A DNA stretch of 64,000 bases from Bacillus thermotolerans (GCF_000812025.2 NZ_JWJE02000015.1:17197-81196); one strand, 5' to 3'. Counted from the stretch's first letter, positions 53,100 to 63,755 are shown. Made by a program: numbers and translations. Notes: generated by a model not told the origin, from the letters alone.

Positions 53100-53113
53100 T
53101 GTAAAGGGTTACA
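53100..53113. promoter_or_regulatory. RbsR or CcpA operator of the ribose operon
   Basis: TGTAAAGGGTTACA is a LacI-family type palindrome with TGTAA/TTACA arms, placed just downstream of the promoter, where bound repressor would block transcription. The central GG differs from the CG of cre, so RbsR is the more likely binder. Confidence 0.65.
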
Positions 53114-53129
53114 CAAAAGGGGAAAAATG

Positions 53130-54119
53130 ATGATTACAATAAAAGACGTCGCTCAAGAAGCGGGTGTGTCTGTAGCGACAGTTTCCCGCGTATTGAATAA
53201 AAAAGGATATGTGCACGAAGAAACGCTAGCGAAGGTTCAGCAGGCGATCAATAAGCTGAATTACACGCCAAATGAAGTGGCACGATCGCTGTTCAAAAGA
53301 GATTCGAAGCTTGTCGGTCTGCTTTTACCGGATATTACGAACCCTTTTTTCCCGGAGCTGGCCCGCGGGGTAGAGGATGAGCTTCAGCAGCAGGGATTTC
53401 GTCTTCTGTTTGGAAATAGTGATGAAAACCCTGAAAAGGCAAAGGGTTATGTCGATGCTTTTTTGCAAAATCAGGTAGCTGGATTGATTTCGGCCACGCA
53501 AACCTTTCATGAATTAAATGGTCAATCTGTAAACATCCCGACGGTAGCGCTTGATCGTGCGCATGAGAAGCCATACGCCGTCTACACGGATAGCGAGGAA
53601 GGAGGCCGTATGGCTGCTCGTGAGCTGATTCAGCGGGGCAGCCGCAAAATTGCTGTGCTGAAAGGGCCGTCCCACATTTCGCCTGTACTTGAGCGTTTTC
53701 TTGGAGCAGTGGAGGTGCTGGCAGATACTGAGGCAGACTTTCATGTCATCAGCTTGACTTCTTTAAGTGATGAAGAGGCGGGAAAACGGACGAAAGAGCT
53801 CTTCAGCCAGTTTCCCTCTGTGGATGGGATCATCGCCAGCAATGACATGACAGCTATTGCCGTACTGCGTGAAGCCATGCGTGCGGGAAAGTCAGTCCCG
53901 GAGGATGTACAAGTCATTGGCTTCGATGATATGCCGCTTAGCCGGCTTGTCTTTCCAGCCTTATCTACTATCCGGCAGCCGGCCTATGAAATGGGCAGTA
54001 AGGCAGCTCAGCTTTTATTAAAGTTAATTAGGAAAGAGCCTGTGACGGAGAAGCACATTCAGCTGCCTGTCACATTTATTGAAAGAGACACAACAAGAAA
54101 GGTGAAGAGAGATGGTTAA
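53130..54119 (+). CDS. rbsR: Ribose operon repressor RbsR (LacI family)
   Basis: About 329 residues. The N-terminal headpiece ITIKDVAQEAGVSVATVSRV (2-21) with hinge helix YTPNEVARSLFKR is followed by a periplasmic-binding-like ligand domain (LVGLLLPDITNPFFPEL onward). It represses the ribose genes in the absence of ribose. Start chosen at the second of two adjacent ATGs (53127, 53130) for better spacing from AAAGGGG. Overlaps rbsK by 8 bases. Confidence 0.93.
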   Translation: MITIKDVAQEAGVSVATVSRVLNKKGYVHEETLAKVQQAINKLNYTPNEVARSLFKRDSKLVGLLLPDITNPFFPELARGVEDELQQQGFRLLFGNSDENPEKAKGYVDAFLQNQVAGLISATQTFHELNGQSVNIPTVALDRAHEKPYAVYTDSEEGGRMAARELIQRGSRKIAVLKGPSHISPVLERFLGAVEVLADTEADFHVISLTSLSDEEAGKRTKELFSQFPSVDGIIASNDMTAIAVLREAMRAGKSVPEDVQVIGFDDMPLSRLVFPALSTIRQPAYEMGSKAAQLLLKLIRKEPVTEKHIQLPVTFIERDTTRKVKRDG

Positions 54120-54993
54120 AGTAACAGTAGTGGGCAGCTGTTCTATGGATTTAGTTGTTACCTCGCCGAAGCGGCCGCAGGCAGGAGAAACCGTACTTGG
54201 CAGTTCTTTTAAGACGGTTCCCGGCGGCAAAGGAGCCAACCAGGCGGTCGCTGCTTCTAGACTTGGGGCTGATGTCTTTATGATTGGCTGTGTAGGCAGC
54301 GACCATTATGGCAAGGAAATTATAGATAACTTAAGAAAGAATGGCGTCAAAACCGACTATGTGAAACCGGTTGCCGATTTGGAGAGCGGCACAGCTCATA
54401 TTGTGCTGGCAGAGGGTGATAACAGCATTATTGTGGTTAAAGGTGCAAACGATGCGGTCACTCCAGCCTATGTAGAGGGGGCTAAAGCAGCGATTGAACA
54501 AGCGGATATCGTCCTGATTCAGCAGGAAACACCAGAGGAAACGGTGCTGTATACGGCAGATCTTTGTGCCAAAGCAGGAGTACCGCTGGTAGTTAATCCA
54601 GCGCCGGCCCGTCCGGTTCATGAACGGATTATTGAACAGGCAGCCTACTTGACACCAAATGAACATGAAGCGGCTTATTTGTTCCCGACACTGAGACAGG
54701 AAGAAGCCTTGAAGAAGTACCCGGAGAAACTCCTTATTACAGAAGGAGCTCAAGGAGTCCGATATTACGACGGAAACCAGGAAGTGCTCGTGCCTTCTTA
54801 CCGGGTAGAGGCAGTCGATACAACAGGAGCGGGTGATACCTTTAACGCGGCATTTGCTGTTGCTGCAGCAGAAGGGAAAGGCCTAGAAGAGAGCTTGCGT
54901 TTTGCAAACAGAGCCGCTTCACTATCTGTAACGAAATTTGGCGCGCAAGGTGGCATGCCTTCACGCAAGGAAGTGGAGGAGCATTTGTCATGA
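54112..54993 (+). CDS. rbsK: Ribokinase
   Basis: 293 residues, PfkB family. Substrate motif [16 protein letters not shown] (about 39-54) and C-terminal ATP/catalytic motif [14 protein letters not shown] (about 236-249) with the catalytic Asp. It phosphorylates ribose to ribose-5-phosphate. Starts inside the end of rbsR and overlaps rbsD by 4 bases. Confidence 0.95.
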   Translation: MVKVTVVGSCSMDLVVTSPKRPQAGETVLGSSFKTVPGGKGANQAVAASRLGADVFMIGCVGSDHYGKEIIDNLRKNGVKTDYVKPVADLESGTAHIVLAEGDNSIIVVKGANDAVTPAYVEGAKAAIEQADIVLIQQETPEETVLYTADLCAKAGVPLVVNPAPARPVHERIIEQAAYLTPNEHEAAYLFPTLRQEEALKKYPEKLLITEGAQGVRYYDGNQEVLVPSYRVEAVDTTGAGDTFNAAFAVAAAEGKGLEESLRFANRAASLSVTKFGAQGGMPSRKEVEEHLS

Positions 54994-55385
54994 AAAAGCA
55001 CGGCATGTTGAACAGCCATATCACGAAAGTGTTAACGGATCTTGGACACACGGATATGATCGTCATTGCTGATGCGGGTCTTCCGGTGCCAGACGGTGTG
55101 CTGAAAATTGATCTGGCTTTGACGCTGGGCAAACCGAGCTTTCAGGAGACAGTAGAGGCAATCGCTGCCGATATGATGATTGAGAAAATCACACTGGCGA
55201 AAGAAATAGACGAAGCGAATCAGCCAGCTTCTGCTTTTATGGAAGCTTTCTTTTCATCCATCAATATGGAACGGGTTACACACGAAGAACTAAAAGAGAT
55301 GACGAAGCAGGCGAAGGCTGTAATAAGAACAGGGGAAGCAACTCCGTATGCAAACTGCATTTTGCACGCCGGAGTGATTTTCTAG
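54990..55385 (+). CDS. rbsD: D-ribose pyranase
   Basis: 131 residues. Catalytic His20 and Asp28 are in place in [17 protein letters not shown]. It interconverts pyranose and furanose forms of ribose so that ribokinase can use it. Translationally coupled to rbsK through ATGA. Confidence 0.95.
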   Translation: MKKHGMLNSHITKVLTDLGHTDMIVIADAGLPVPDGVLKIDLALTLGKPSFQETVEAIAADMMIEKITLAKEIDEANQPASAFMEAFFSSINMERVTHEELKEMTKQAKAVIRTGEATPYANCILHAGVIF

Positions 55386-55399
55386 AGAGGAGGATCGCC

Positions 55400-56881
55400 A
55401 TGCAGGTAGAAATGCAGGACATTCACAAGGCCTTTGGAAAGAATCAGGTGCTGACAGGTGTTCACTTCGAATTGCTTCCTGGGGAAATTCATGCGCTGAT
55501 GGGAGAGAATGGGGCAGGAAAGTCAACGCTCATGAATATCTTAACTGGCTTGCACCAGGCTGACCGCGGTACGATCCTGATCAATGGCAAAGAGCGTTCA
55601 TTCTCTAGCCCAAAGGAAGCGGAGCAGAATGGAATGGCCTTTATTCACCAAGAGCTTAATGTCTGGCCGGGAATGACGGTATTGGAGAATTTATTTCTCG
55701 GACGTGAGCTGAAAAATGGCTTTGGATTTTTAAAGATGAAGGAAATGAAAGCGCTAGCTAAGGAGCAGTTTGAACGGCTGGATGTCGATATTCCCCTCGA
55801 ACAGGAAGCGGGGCTTTGTTCCGTCGGCCAGCAGCAAATGATTGAAATCGCTAAAGCGCTGATGGTAAATGCTGAAGTCATCATCATGGATGAGCCGACA
55901 GCTGCTTTAACAGACCGAGAGATTGCTAAGCTGTTTGAGGTGATTGAAACTCTTCGAAAGCAAGGGGTCTCCATTGTCTATATCTCTCACCGGATGGAAG
56001 AGATTTTTACGATATGCGACCGCATCACCGTGATGCGTGACGGCCAGACGGTCGATACGACGAAAATCGCTGATACCACTTTCGATGAAGTCGTAAAGAA
56101 AATGGTTGGCCGAGAGCTGAAGGACCGTTTCCCTGCGCGTGCGGCTTCACTTGGTGAAGTAGCACTAGAGGTAAGGAACTTCACGAGAAAAGGTGCGTTT
56201 GAGAATATTAGCTTCTCTGTAAGAGCGGGGGAAATCGTCGGTGTTTCTGGATTAATGGGAGCCGGGAGAACAGAGATTATGCGGGCCATCTTCGGATTAG
56301 ACCGGATGGACAGTGGTGAGCTTTACAGGAATGGAAAGAAAATAAAGGTTCATTCGCCAGGTGAAGCGGTAAAGCACGGCATTGGCTTGATTACTGAGGA
56401 CAGAAAAGATGAAGGGCTTATCCTTGATTTTTCTATCCGTCACAATATTGCTTTGCCTAATGTAGAAGGGTTGTCGTCTAAAGGATTCATTGATGGGAAA
56501 GAAGAGCAGCAATTTGTGGAGGACTTAATCAAGCGGCTGACCATTAAAACGGAATCAGCTGAGACAAGTGCTGGAAACTTATCGGGAGGAAACCAGCAGA
56601 AGGTCGTACTTGCTAAGTGGATTGGCACAAATCCGGATGTACTCATTCTGGATGAACCGACCCGAGGTGTCGATGTCGGAGCGAAGCGGGAAATTTACGC
56701 TTTAATGAATGAGCTGACAGACAGGGGAGTGGCCATTGTTATGGTTTCTTCTGAACTGCCGGAAGTATTAGGCATGAGTGACCGCGTCATCGTCATTCAT
56801 GAAGGCAAGTTAAGCGGTGAGCTTTCGAGAGAAGAGGCAACACAGGAAAAAATAATGACGCTCGCAACAGGAGGAGAGTGA
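55400..56881 (+). CDS. rbsA: Ribose ABC transporter ATP-binding protein
   Basis: 493 residues with two ABC domains. The first has Walker [13 protein letters not shown] and Walker [13 protein letters not shown]; the second has the degenerate P-loop GLMGAGRTE usual for sugar transporters and signature [15 protein letters not shown]. It energises ribose uptake with RbsC and RbsB. GAGAGGAGG precedes the ATG. Confidence 0.95.
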   Translation: MQVEMQDIHKAFGKNQVLTGVHFELLPGEIHALMGENGAGKSTLMNILTGLHQADRGTILINGKERSFSSPKEAEQNGMAFIHQELNVWPGMTVLENLFLGRELKNGFGFLKMKEMKALAKEQFERLDVDIPLEQEAGLCSVGQQQMIEIAKALMVNAEVIIMDEPTAALTDREIAKLFEVIETLRKQGVSIVYISHRMEEIFTICDRITVMRDGQTVDTTKIADTTFDEVVKKMVGRELKDRFPARAASLGEVALEVRNFTRKGAFENISFSVRAGEIVGVSGLMGAGRTEIMRAIFGLDRMDSGELYRNGKKIKVHSPGEAVKHGIGLITEDRKDEGLILDFSIRHNIALPNVEGLSSKGFIDGKEEQQFVEDLIKRLTIKTESAETSAGNLSGGNQQKVVLAKWIGTNPDVLILDEPTRGVDVGAKREIYALMNELTDRGVAIVMVSSELPEVLGMSDRVIVIHEGKLSGELSREEATQEKIMTLATGGE

Positions 56882-56882
56882 C

Positions 56883-57833
56883 ATGAGCAAAAGCGGTGTA
56901 AGACCGTTAAGTGACATGGCTCAAAAAATGGGCCCGCTTCTCGGCTTAATTATATTAGTACTCATTGTTTCTATTTTAAATCCAAGCTTTTTAGCTCCAT
57001 TGAATATTTTAAACTTATTGAGACAAGTAGCAATTAACGCACTGATCGCCTATGGCATGACCTTTGTCATTTTAACAGGCGGCATTGACTTGTCGGTCGG
57101 CTCCATTCTTGCGCTATCAAGTGCGCTGATGGCGGGTATGATGGTTTCAGGAATCGATCCGATCCTGGCGATTCTTATTGGCTGTCTGCTTGGGGCATTG
57201 ATGGGGGCAGTGAACGGCCTCTTAATTACGAAAGGGAAGATGGCTCCGTTTATTGCTACGCTGGCAACGATGACGATTTACAGGGGGCTGACACTAACCT
57301 ATACAGACGGGAATCCAATCACAGGACTTGGCGATGATTACATGTTCCAGCTGTTTGGCCGCGGCTATTTTCTAGGTATTCCTGTGCCTGCCGTAACGAT
57401 GATTATCGCTTTCGTTGTTCTATGGGTGATCTTGCATAAAACGACCTTTGGCCGCTATACGTACGCGATCGGAGGGAATGAAAAAGCAGCCTGGATTTCA
57501 GGCATTAAAGTGACAAAAGTCAAAATTATGGTGTATTCATTAGCGGGGCTTCTTTCCGCTTTAGCGGGTGCTATTTTAACTTCCCGTTTAAACTCAGCCC
57601 AGCCGACAGCCGGGGAGTCTTACGAATTAGATGCGATTGCAGCTGTTGTCCTTGGCGGCACTAGCCTGGCAGGCGGACGAGGATTAATTATCGGGACGCT
57701 GATTGGTGCGCTCATCATCGGTATACTGAATAACGGATTAAACCTGTTGGGAGTATCCTCCTTTTTCCAGATGGTGGTTAAAGGGATTGTTATTGTGATT
57801 GCTGTATTACTCGACCGTAAAAAAGCTGCATAG
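56883..57833 (+). CDS. rbsC: Ribose ABC transporter permease
   Basis: 316 residues, about 8-10 transmembrane helices, BPD_transp_2 family, with the conserved segment MTFVILTGGIDLSVGSILAL and GRYTYAIGGNEKAAWISGI. The ATG follows the rbsA stop by one base with GGAGGAG just upstream. Confidence 0.95.
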   Translation: MSKSGVRPLSDMAQKMGPLLGLIILVLIVSILNPSFLAPLNILNLLRQVAINALIAYGMTFVILTGGIDLSVGSILALSSALMAGMMVSGIDPILAILIGCLLGALMGAVNGLLITKGKMAPFIATLATMTIYRGLTLTYTDGNPITGLGDDYMFQLFGRGYFLGIPVPAVTMIIAFVVLWVILHKTTFGRYTYAIGGNEKAAWISGIKVTKVKIMVYSLAGLLSALAGAILTSRLNSAQPTAGESYELDAIAAVVLGGTSLAGGRGLIIGTLIGALIIGILNNGLNLLGVSSFFQMVVKGIVIVIAVLLDRKKAA

Positions 57834-57845
57834 GAGAGGATCACA

Positions 57846-58772
57846 TTGAAAAAAACATGGCTTATTCTCCTGTCTTTCACGCTTATCCTGCTTGCGGGCT
57901 GTTCGTTAGAGCCGCCTGAATGGGCCAAGCCGAAGCAAAAGGAGAATTTGGAAGATATAAAGATTGGCTTATCGGTTTCCACGTTAAATAACCCGTTTTT
58001 TGTATCCCTGAAGGACGGGGTTGTGGAGGAAGCGGAGAAGCAAGGAATGGAAACGATTGTTGTAGACGCCCAGGACGATTCGGCTAAACAAATTAATGAT
58101 GTAGAAGATTTGCTTCAGCAAGGAGTAGACGTACTGCTAATTAACCCGACAGATTCATCGGCTATTTCTACTGCTGTTCAGTCAGCTAATACGCTTGGCA
58201 TTCCAGTGATCACGCTCGACCGCTCGGCTGACAAGGGAGAAGTGGTCACGCTTGTTGCCTCTGATAACGTCAAGGGAGGTCAAATGGCCGCTGATTTCAT
58301 CGTTGAACAGCTTGGAGAAGGAGCAAAGGTGGCTGAACTTGAAGGTGTACCAGGTGCTTCAGCTACCCGTGAACGCGGAGAAGGCTTCCATTTAACAGCA
58401 GATGAAAAGCTGAATGTCGTTGCGAAGCAGACCGCAAACTTCAACCGGACAGAAGGGCTGGATGTTATGGAGAATCTGCTTCAGGGTAACCCCGATATTC
58501 AAGCGGTTTTCGCCCATAATGATGAAATGGCGCTTGGAGCAGTAGAGGCTATTGCGGGCTCTGGAAAAGATATTCCGGTCATTGGCTTTGACGGAAATGA
58601 AGATGCTCTTCAATCTATTAAAGCCGGACAGCTGACAGCCACTGTTGCCCAGCAACCAGAATTAATCGGTCAATTGGCCGTTCAGGCAGCTAGTGATACG
58701 CTGCAGGGCAAGGAAGTAGAAGAGCTGATCGCAGCTCCGCTTAAAATGATTTCAGAGGAAAATCAGGAATAA
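57846..58772 (+). CDS. rbsB: Ribose-binding lipoprotein
   Basis: 308 residues. Lipoprotein signal LILLAGC with lipidated Cys about residue 19, followed by a periplasmic-binding-protein fold beginning IKIGLSVSTLNNPFFVSL. Anchored on the outer face of the membrane, it delivers ribose to RbsAC. TTG start with GGAGAGGA upstream. Last gene of the operon. Confidence 0.95.
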   Translation: MKKTWLILLSFTLILLAGCSLEPPEWAKPKQKENLEDIKIGLSVSTLNNPFFVSLKDGVVEEAEKQGMETIVVDAQDDSAKQINDVEDLLQQGVDVLLINPTDSSAISTAVQSANTLGIPVITLDRSADKGEVVTLVASDNVKGGQMAADFIVEQLGEGAKVAELEGVPGASATRERGEGFHLTADEKLNVVAKQTANFNRTEGLDVMENLLQGNPDIQAVFAHNDEMALGAVEAIAGSGKDIPVIGFDGNEDALQSIKAGQLTATVAQQPELIGQLAVQAASDTLQGKEVEELIAAPLKMISEENQE

Positions 58773-58775
58773 GAT

Positions 58776-58826
58776 AAAGGCTGCGGCCTGGCAGAAGATA
58801 TGGACCTGCCAGGCCGCAGCCTTTTT
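58776..58826. terminator. Strong terminator of the ribose operon
   Basis: AAAGGCTGCGGCCTGGCAG pairs over 19 bases with CTGCCAGGCCGCAGCCTTT, followed by TTG. It also lies at the end of the convergent GyrI-like gene and, preceded by A-rich sequence, may act on both strands. Confidence 0.93.
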
Positions 58827-58829
58827 GTT

Positions 58830-59300
58830 TCATACAACCACTTCAATGCTTTCTCTTTTTACATCTTCCAGCTTCATATATAGAGCATGAATGGGAGGAT
58901 CTTCAGAGACGGTTACATCAATAGTGAAATGTGTCGGGTCCAGGCGGCAGCGGTGCTCCTTCGCCCACTGTTTGATCTGGTGAAGAGATTGCTGGATATT
59001 TTCTGCGGGCCCTTGATGCGATGTGTAGACGTAACTTTGCGCAGGAATAGAGAAGGTGGTCATGCCATCAGGTATGATATCTACCGTTTCCACTTGCATC
59101 GCTACACAGTGAATGACGAGGCTGCCTTTTTTAAACAAGCAAATATCCATAAAGCGACCTGTCGTCTGGTTAGGTATTTCACTGGCAAAAGTGCGTAATC
59201 GTTCCCATAAAGCCATTCGTCTTTCAGTCAGCTGAGCGGCCTGGCAAGCAACTTTCAATCCAACAACGGTGAAACTGCCGACCTCCACAATTTGTGGCAT
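58830..59300 (-). CDS. GyrI-like/AraC effector-binding domain protein
   Basis: 156 residues consisting of one GyrI-like (SOUL/AraC effector-binding) domain without DNA-binding part, seen from EVGSFTVVGLKV at the start, DGMTTFSIPAQSYVYTSHQGP in the middle and the C-terminal HFTIDVTVSEDPPIHALYM. Such proteins bind or hydrolyse small hydrophobic compounds; target unknown. Single gene. Confidence 0.75.
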   Translation of the reverse strand: MPQIVEVGSFTVVGLKVACQAAQLTERRMALWERLRTFASEIPNQTTGRFMDICLFKKGSLVIHCVAMQVETVDIIPDGMTTFSIPAQSYVYTSHQGPAENIQQSLHQIKQWAKEHRCRLDPTHFTIDVTVSEDPPIHALYMKLEDVKRESIEVVV

Positions 59301-59407
59301 AAACCGAACACCCCCAAGTGAAAGTAATGGTATAAAATTAGCTCATACTCGGCGATACGCCATGGAAGCAGATACGGGTCGCTGTGTGCATCAAGGGCCA
59401 GTGAATG

Positions 59408-60415
59408 TTACTTACCGGAAGGGTCGTTCACTTTAACGAGCTGTTTACCCACATTTTCTCCTTTAAACAAGCCGAAAAAAGCTTCAGGGATATTATCGAA
59501 TCCTTCAGTAATCGTTTCTTCGTAGGTTAATTTGCCTTCTCCCAGCCACTTGGATAAGTGGCGGAACCCTTCAGTGAACCGTTCTCTGTAATCGCCGACA
59601 GTGAATCCTTTTATTAAAGCACTTGATTTGATTAGGTACTGCTGAATGCGTGGTCCTGTATCTTCTTTCTTGTTATAAGAGGAGATCGCACCGCATTGGA
59701 CAACTCGAGCGAATTTATTTAGGAGAGGATAGACCTCGTCGGAAATAGGACCGCCGACGTTATCGAAATACACGTCTACCCCGTTGGGACAAGCTTCGGC
59801 TAGAGTCTGACCGACATCTTCGGTTCGATAATTAATAACGGTATCTGCTCCGAGCTGTTTAACAAACTGGACTTTTTCATCGGTGCCGGCAATGCCAACC
59901 ACTCTAGCTCCAGCAATGGTGGCGATTTGCACAACAGCCGAGCCGACAGCACCGGCTGCGCCTGATACGACAACCGTTTCTCCTTCCTGCGGCTCACCAA
60001 TATCCATTAGTCCGAAATAAGCAGTGAGACCAGTCATGCCAAGAATATGCAAAGAGGTCGTAATAGGGCCAAGTGAAGGATCGATCTTCCGAAGATCAGC
60101 TGCAGGCAGGCTTGCATACTCTCTCCACGGCAAGGATCCTGTGACGATATCCCCTTTCTTTAAGGCTTCCGCATTGGAGGATATCACTTCTGCGATAGCT
60201 CCTCCTTCCATCGGCTGGTTTAATTTAAATGGTTCGATATAAGACTTTCCTTCGTTCATTCGTCCGCGCATGTATGGATCAACCGACACATACAGGAGCC
60301 GGATAAGAACTTCCCCTTCTGCCAGCTGGGGCATAGCTGCTTCGCGGATCTGTAAATGCTCACGGGTCGGTTCCCCGTCAGGCCGTTTTGTAAGAATAAT
60401 TTCACGATTTTTCAT
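59408..60415 (-). CDS. Zinc-independent NADP-dependent oxidoreductase (YfmJ/CurA type)
   Basis: 335 residues, medium-chain dehydrogenase/reductase family without zinc ligands. N-terminus EIILTKRPDGEPTREHL, DPYMRGRM, and the cofactor motif VVSGAAGAVGSAVVQIA are typical of leukotriene B4 12-hydroxydehydrogenase-like enzymes such as YfmJ and curcumin reductase CurA. They reduce alkenal or alkenone double bonds with NADPH. GAGGAGGCAGATGAGCC precedes the ATG. Confidence 0.88.
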   Translation of the reverse strand: MKNREIILTKRPDGEPTREHLQIREAAMPQLAEGEVLIRLLYVSVDPYMRGRMNEGKSYIEPFKLNQPMEGGAIAEVISSNAEALKKGDIVTGSLPWREYASLPAADLRKIDPSLGPITTSLHILGMTGLTAYFGLMDIGEPQEGETVVVSGAAGAVGSAVVQIATIAGARVVGIAGTDEKVQFVKQLGADTVINYRTEDVGQTLAEACPNGVDVYFDNVGGPISDEVYPLLNKFARVVQCGAISSYNKKEDTGPRIQQYLIKSSALIKGFTVGDYRERFTEGFRHLSKWLGEGKLTYEETITEGFDNIPEAFFGLFKGENVGKQLVKVNDPSGK

Positions 60416-60645
60416 GGCTCATCTGCCTCCTCTTTTCTTTCTTCTTTAACGTACCCGTTTGCCGCTTTAAAAAACTATGGGGAAAGGAGAGAGGCAGGAG
60501 CTGATGCTTCAAGGGACCTCTTCTTTCATGTATAATAAACAGGAATAAATCATTCTAATGAATTGAATGAAGAATAGTATCTGACATAGGCTGAATAAAA
60601 AGAGTGAAAGTCTGGTAAAACACAGGCGAAGGAGGAGAGCTGATT

Positions 60646-61488
60646 ATGACGTTGGCTTACTTTAACGGGAAAATTGTAGATATAGATGAACCGGTCATAC
60701 CAATTGACGAGCGCGGACACCAATTTGGAGATGGTGTGTATGAGGTAATCCGATTTTATGGGAAGAAGCCTTTTATGCTGAAGGAACATATAGAGCGCCT
60801 TTATACGAGTGCTAAAGCGATCAAGCTTAACATTGGCAAGGAGCCGGCTGAAATGGAATCGCTTATGATGGAATTAGTTGAGAAGAGCGGTTTGGAGGAT
60901 GCCGACCTTTATATGCAGGCGACCCGCGGGATTGCACCGAGAAACCATTTGTTTCCGAAAGCTCCGGCGTCTATTTCAATGACAGTGAAGCCGGCTCGCC
61001 AGATGGATGAAGAAGTAAAGCAAAAAGGGGCTAAGGTGTTGCTGTTAGAGGACGAGCGCTGGCAAAATTGCTATATTAAATCTTTAAATCTGCTGCCGAA
61101 TATTCTAGCGAAGCAGGAAGCATACGAGAATGGCTGCACAGAAGCGGTCCTTGTCCGGGATGGCTTCATTACGGAAGGATCAAGCTCCAATATCTTTATG
61201 GTCAAGGACAGCCAAGTGTACACGGCCCCATTATCGAATCACATATTAGCCGGGATCACTCGTCTAGCTGTTAAAGAGGTAGCTCATGAATTGAATATCT
61301 CCTTTGTCGAGGAGTCTTTTACACCAGCTGCCTTTTATCAAGCAGATGAAGCTTTCTTAACAAGTACTAGCTCAGAGGTTCTGCCTATTACGCTCGCAGA
61401 TGGAAAGGTAATTGGCAGTGGAAAGCCAGGACCCATCACGGCGAAGCTATCTAAGCGCTTTACGGAAAAAACTAAAAAAACTAGATGA
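60646..61488 (+). CDS. dat: D-amino acid aminotransferase
   Basis: 280 residues, class IV PLP aminotransferase. The PLP lysine is Lys145 in YIKSLNLLPN, the same number as in the characterised Bacillus enzyme; other features are RGHQFGDGVYEVIRFY and EGSSSNIFMVK. It makes D-glutamate or other D-amino acids from D-alanine for cell wall synthesis. AGGAGGAGAG precedes the ATG. Single gene with terminator. Confidence 0.93.
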   Translation: MTLAYFNGKIVDIDEPVIPIDERGHQFGDGVYEVIRFYGKKPFMLKEHIERLYTSAKAIKLNIGKEPAEMESLMMELVEKSGLEDADLYMQATRGIAPRNHLFPKAPASISMTVKPARQMDEEVKQKGAKVLLLEDERWQNCYIKSLNLLPNILAKQEAYENGCTEAVLVRDGFITEGSSSNIFMVKDSQVYTAPLSNHILAGITRLAVKEVAHELNISFVEESFTPAAFYQADEAFLTSTSSEVLPITLADGKVIGSGKPGPITAKLSKRFTEKTKKTR

Positions 61489-61498
61489 AGAAGGTTAG

Positions 61499-61527
61499 AA
61501 AAAGCCCAGCTTATTTCTGGGCTTTTT
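61499..61527 (+). terminator. Intrinsic terminator after dat
   Basis: AAAAAGCCCAG pairs with CTGGGCTTTTT around a 7-base loop, with the T-run inside the stem end. Confidence 0.93.
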
Positions 61528-61795
61528 CTCTAAAAGAAGATCAAGAGGAGATAGTAATAGGGGACTGGTCTCTTGCTCGGGATTGAAAGGGACCTATATC
61601 TACATTAAGTGAGGATACATATTCTGACTGCCCTGCTGCTTCGTGATTGGAGTGAACATTGCAGCAGAAAGGGTAGAGAATAAGAAGTGAATGACAGAGA
61701 CGGTTGAGGCTGCTTACCCGCTCCTTCTTCGATTGCTTCAAACTTTTCTGCCGTCTGGAAAATAAAAAACTAAAACAGAGAAGGAAGGATTAACT

Positions 61796-62605
61796 ATGAG
61801 AAAACGAGTGTTTTCCTGCGCTCTGCTTTTTATCCTATCAGTTGCTATGCTGTCGCCTGTGCAGGCCGAGGCAGAAGGTGTGCGCTATGTGGCATTGGGC
61901 GACTCTTTAGCAGCAGGGCAGACACCTAACAGAGAGATCGGTGTCAGCTATACAGATCTAATTGCTATGGCTCTGCAGCAAAACGGACAATTAGAAAGCT
62001 TTTCAAAGAGTTTAGCTTTCCCGGGATACACCACAGAGCAGGTGCTTGAACAGCTGAACACAAGAGAAGCCCGCTCGCTCATTCAGCGGGCGGACTTAAT
62101 TACGATTTCTGCTGGAGCAAATGATTTACTGCCGCTAATTCAAAACGATACCGTACGAGGCATGCTTAGTTATGAAGCAATTCCAGTAGCATTTCGGCTA
62201 AATACAGTAAGAAAAAATTACATTAAGCTATTTAAAGAGATAAAGGAAATTAACCCAAGGGCAGATGTCTATGCCATGGGCTATTATTTTCCTTATCCTC
62301 ATGTGAAAAGTATGCAAAAGCCGGCTGTAGCGGGTCAGCTGGATATTTTGAATCAGATTATTGAACAGGAGGCAGGAAGAGCTGGGGCGGAGTTTGTTCC
62401 GGTAGCTCATTATTTTGGGGTGAATGCTGACTCGCTTATTCCGAATGCAGCGGATGTCCACCCTGCTCCAGCGGGCTATTTAAGCATGGCTAACCTTTTT
62501 CTTCAGGAATACGCGCCAGGTGCCCCACTTCTTCCGGACAGTATATTAGAGCAGCTTCCAGAACCTATATCAATCGCTGAGCTAAGACAGGCTCGGGAAA
62601 GATAA
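61796..62605 (+). CDS. Secreted SGNH/GDSL hydrolase
   Basis: 269 residues. N-terminal signal peptide (about 1-25, MRKRVF then hydrophobic, cleavage near VQAEA). Block I ALGDSLAAG with nucleophile Ser37, block III SAGANDLLP and block V with Asp and His in DVHPAP near residue 221-226. An esterase or lipase acting outside the cell, substrate unknown. GAAGGA precedes the ATG. It is flanked by terminators. Confidence 0.9.
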   Translation: MRKRVFSCALLFILSVAMLSPVQAEAEGVRYVALGDSLAAGQTPNREIGVSYTDLIAMALQQNGQLESFSKSLAFPGYTTEQVLEQLNTREARSLIQRADLITISAGANDLLPLIQNDTVRGMLSYEAIPVAFRLNTVRKNYIKLFKEIKEINPRADVYAMGYYFPYPHVKSMQKPAVAGQLDILNQIIEQEAGRAGAEFVPVAHYFGVNADSLIPNAADVHPAPAGYLSMANLFLQEYAPGAPLLPDSILEQLPEPISIAELRQARER

Positions 62606-62610
62606 CGAAA

Positions 62611-62636
62611 CCCCCGCTTCATGCCAGAAGCGGGGG
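62611..62636. terminator. Bidirectional terminator between SGNH hydrolase and AEC permease
   Basis: CCCCCGCTTC pairs with GAAGCGGGGG around a 6-base loop, between convergent stops. On the minus strand it is followed by TTTCGTT; no T-run on the plus strand. Confidence 0.8.
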
Positions 62637-62643
62637 CTCATTA

Positions 62644-63549
62644 TTAGACGCCTAGGTAAAAAAGGACCAGTGGGATGGTTGCGATGCTCAATATTGTAGT
62701 AACGAGTGTGGTGAATGATACAAGGTCAGGCTCGGTGCCGAATTGAATGGCAAACATTGTCGTATTGGCAGCAGCCGGCATAGCCGCTTGCAGGATTAAC
62801 ACATCCTTTAATAGGTCATTAATAGGCATCAGGGCAACGATCGCTACGGCTAGAGCAGGAGAAAGAAACATTCGGATCAGCGTAACTGCTGATACATACC
62901 GGTAAGCTACTCTCTTTCTTGCGATAACAGCAAGCTGCATACCAAGGACTAGCATAACGGTCGGAATAGAAGCATCTGCGATTAAACTGATAGCTTCCAT
63001 GAAAGTGTCCGGAATGGAGATAGACAGCAGCTGCAAAGCAACCCCGGCCAGTGCTCCATGAATGACAGGCATTCGAACGACCCGCTTTAACGAATCTGTT
63101 AAGGAAGCTTCCTCCTCACCGCCCAGTGAGGCGAAGAAGAGGCCGATCGTGTTCATTAAGAAGGATTGAAAGACCATCATGATAACAGCATAATCAAAAC
63201 CGACTGCTCCAAAGGCAAAAAGCACGACAGGTGCCCCGTAGTTGCCGCTATTCATAAAAGCTCCCCCTAAAACCATGGCAGACATTTGAGCTTTTGTTGC
63301 ACGCATGAAGTAACCGGTAATTCCTACAACCACAATTAACCCAAACGAAAGGAGAAGGCAAAATAAAATAATATAGAAATATTCCATTGTTAATTCGTTC
63401 ACATAAAAAGTTCGAAAAGCTAAAAATGGTGACATAATGTAAAGGGCGGCCATTGAGATCGAACGGATATCAAATCCGATGATTTTTTGGCCAAGAAAAC
63501 CGGTGAAGAAAATCATAAAGGCTGGTAATACAATCATCAGCAATTCCAC
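62644..63549 (-). CDS. AEC-family (auxin efflux carrier-like) permease
   Basis: 301 residues with about 10 transmembrane helices in two five-helix repeats. Conserved features are FMNSGNYGAPV in the first repeat and LQAAMPAAANTTMFA in the second, as in malonate and other organic-acid transporters of this family. Substrate unknown. The upstream region leads to the rRNA promoters on the other strand. Confidence 0.87.
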   Translation of the reverse strand: MELLMIVLPAFMIFFTGFLGQKIIGFDIRSISMAALYIMSPFLAFRTFYVNELTMEYFYIILFCLLLSFGLIVVVGITGYFMRATKAQMSAMVLGGAFMNSGNYGAPVVLFAFGAVGFDYAVIMMVFQSFLMNTIGLFFASLGGEEEASLTDSLKRVVRMPVIHGALAGVALQLLSISIPDTFMEAISLIADASIPTVMLVLGMQLAVIARKRVAYRYVSAVTLIRMFLSPALAVAIVALMPINDLLKDVLILQAAMPAAANTTMFAIQFGTEPDLVSFTTLVTTILSIATIPLVLFYLGV

Positions 63550-63755
63550 GAAAGGTCATCTCCATATTCTGATTACATATTCTCGATATTTATCGTATCA
63601 GAAATGTAAAAAGCGTACTATAAGCAGGTGAAAAAGATATTCTCTGCCGGCATCCTTCTTGATTTATGTAAGGGATATAGAATGAAGCGCTGGATACTTG
63701 AGAGTGTTTTATAACACTAAAGCAGCAGGTGTCTAAATTTATTTTTGTAATACAG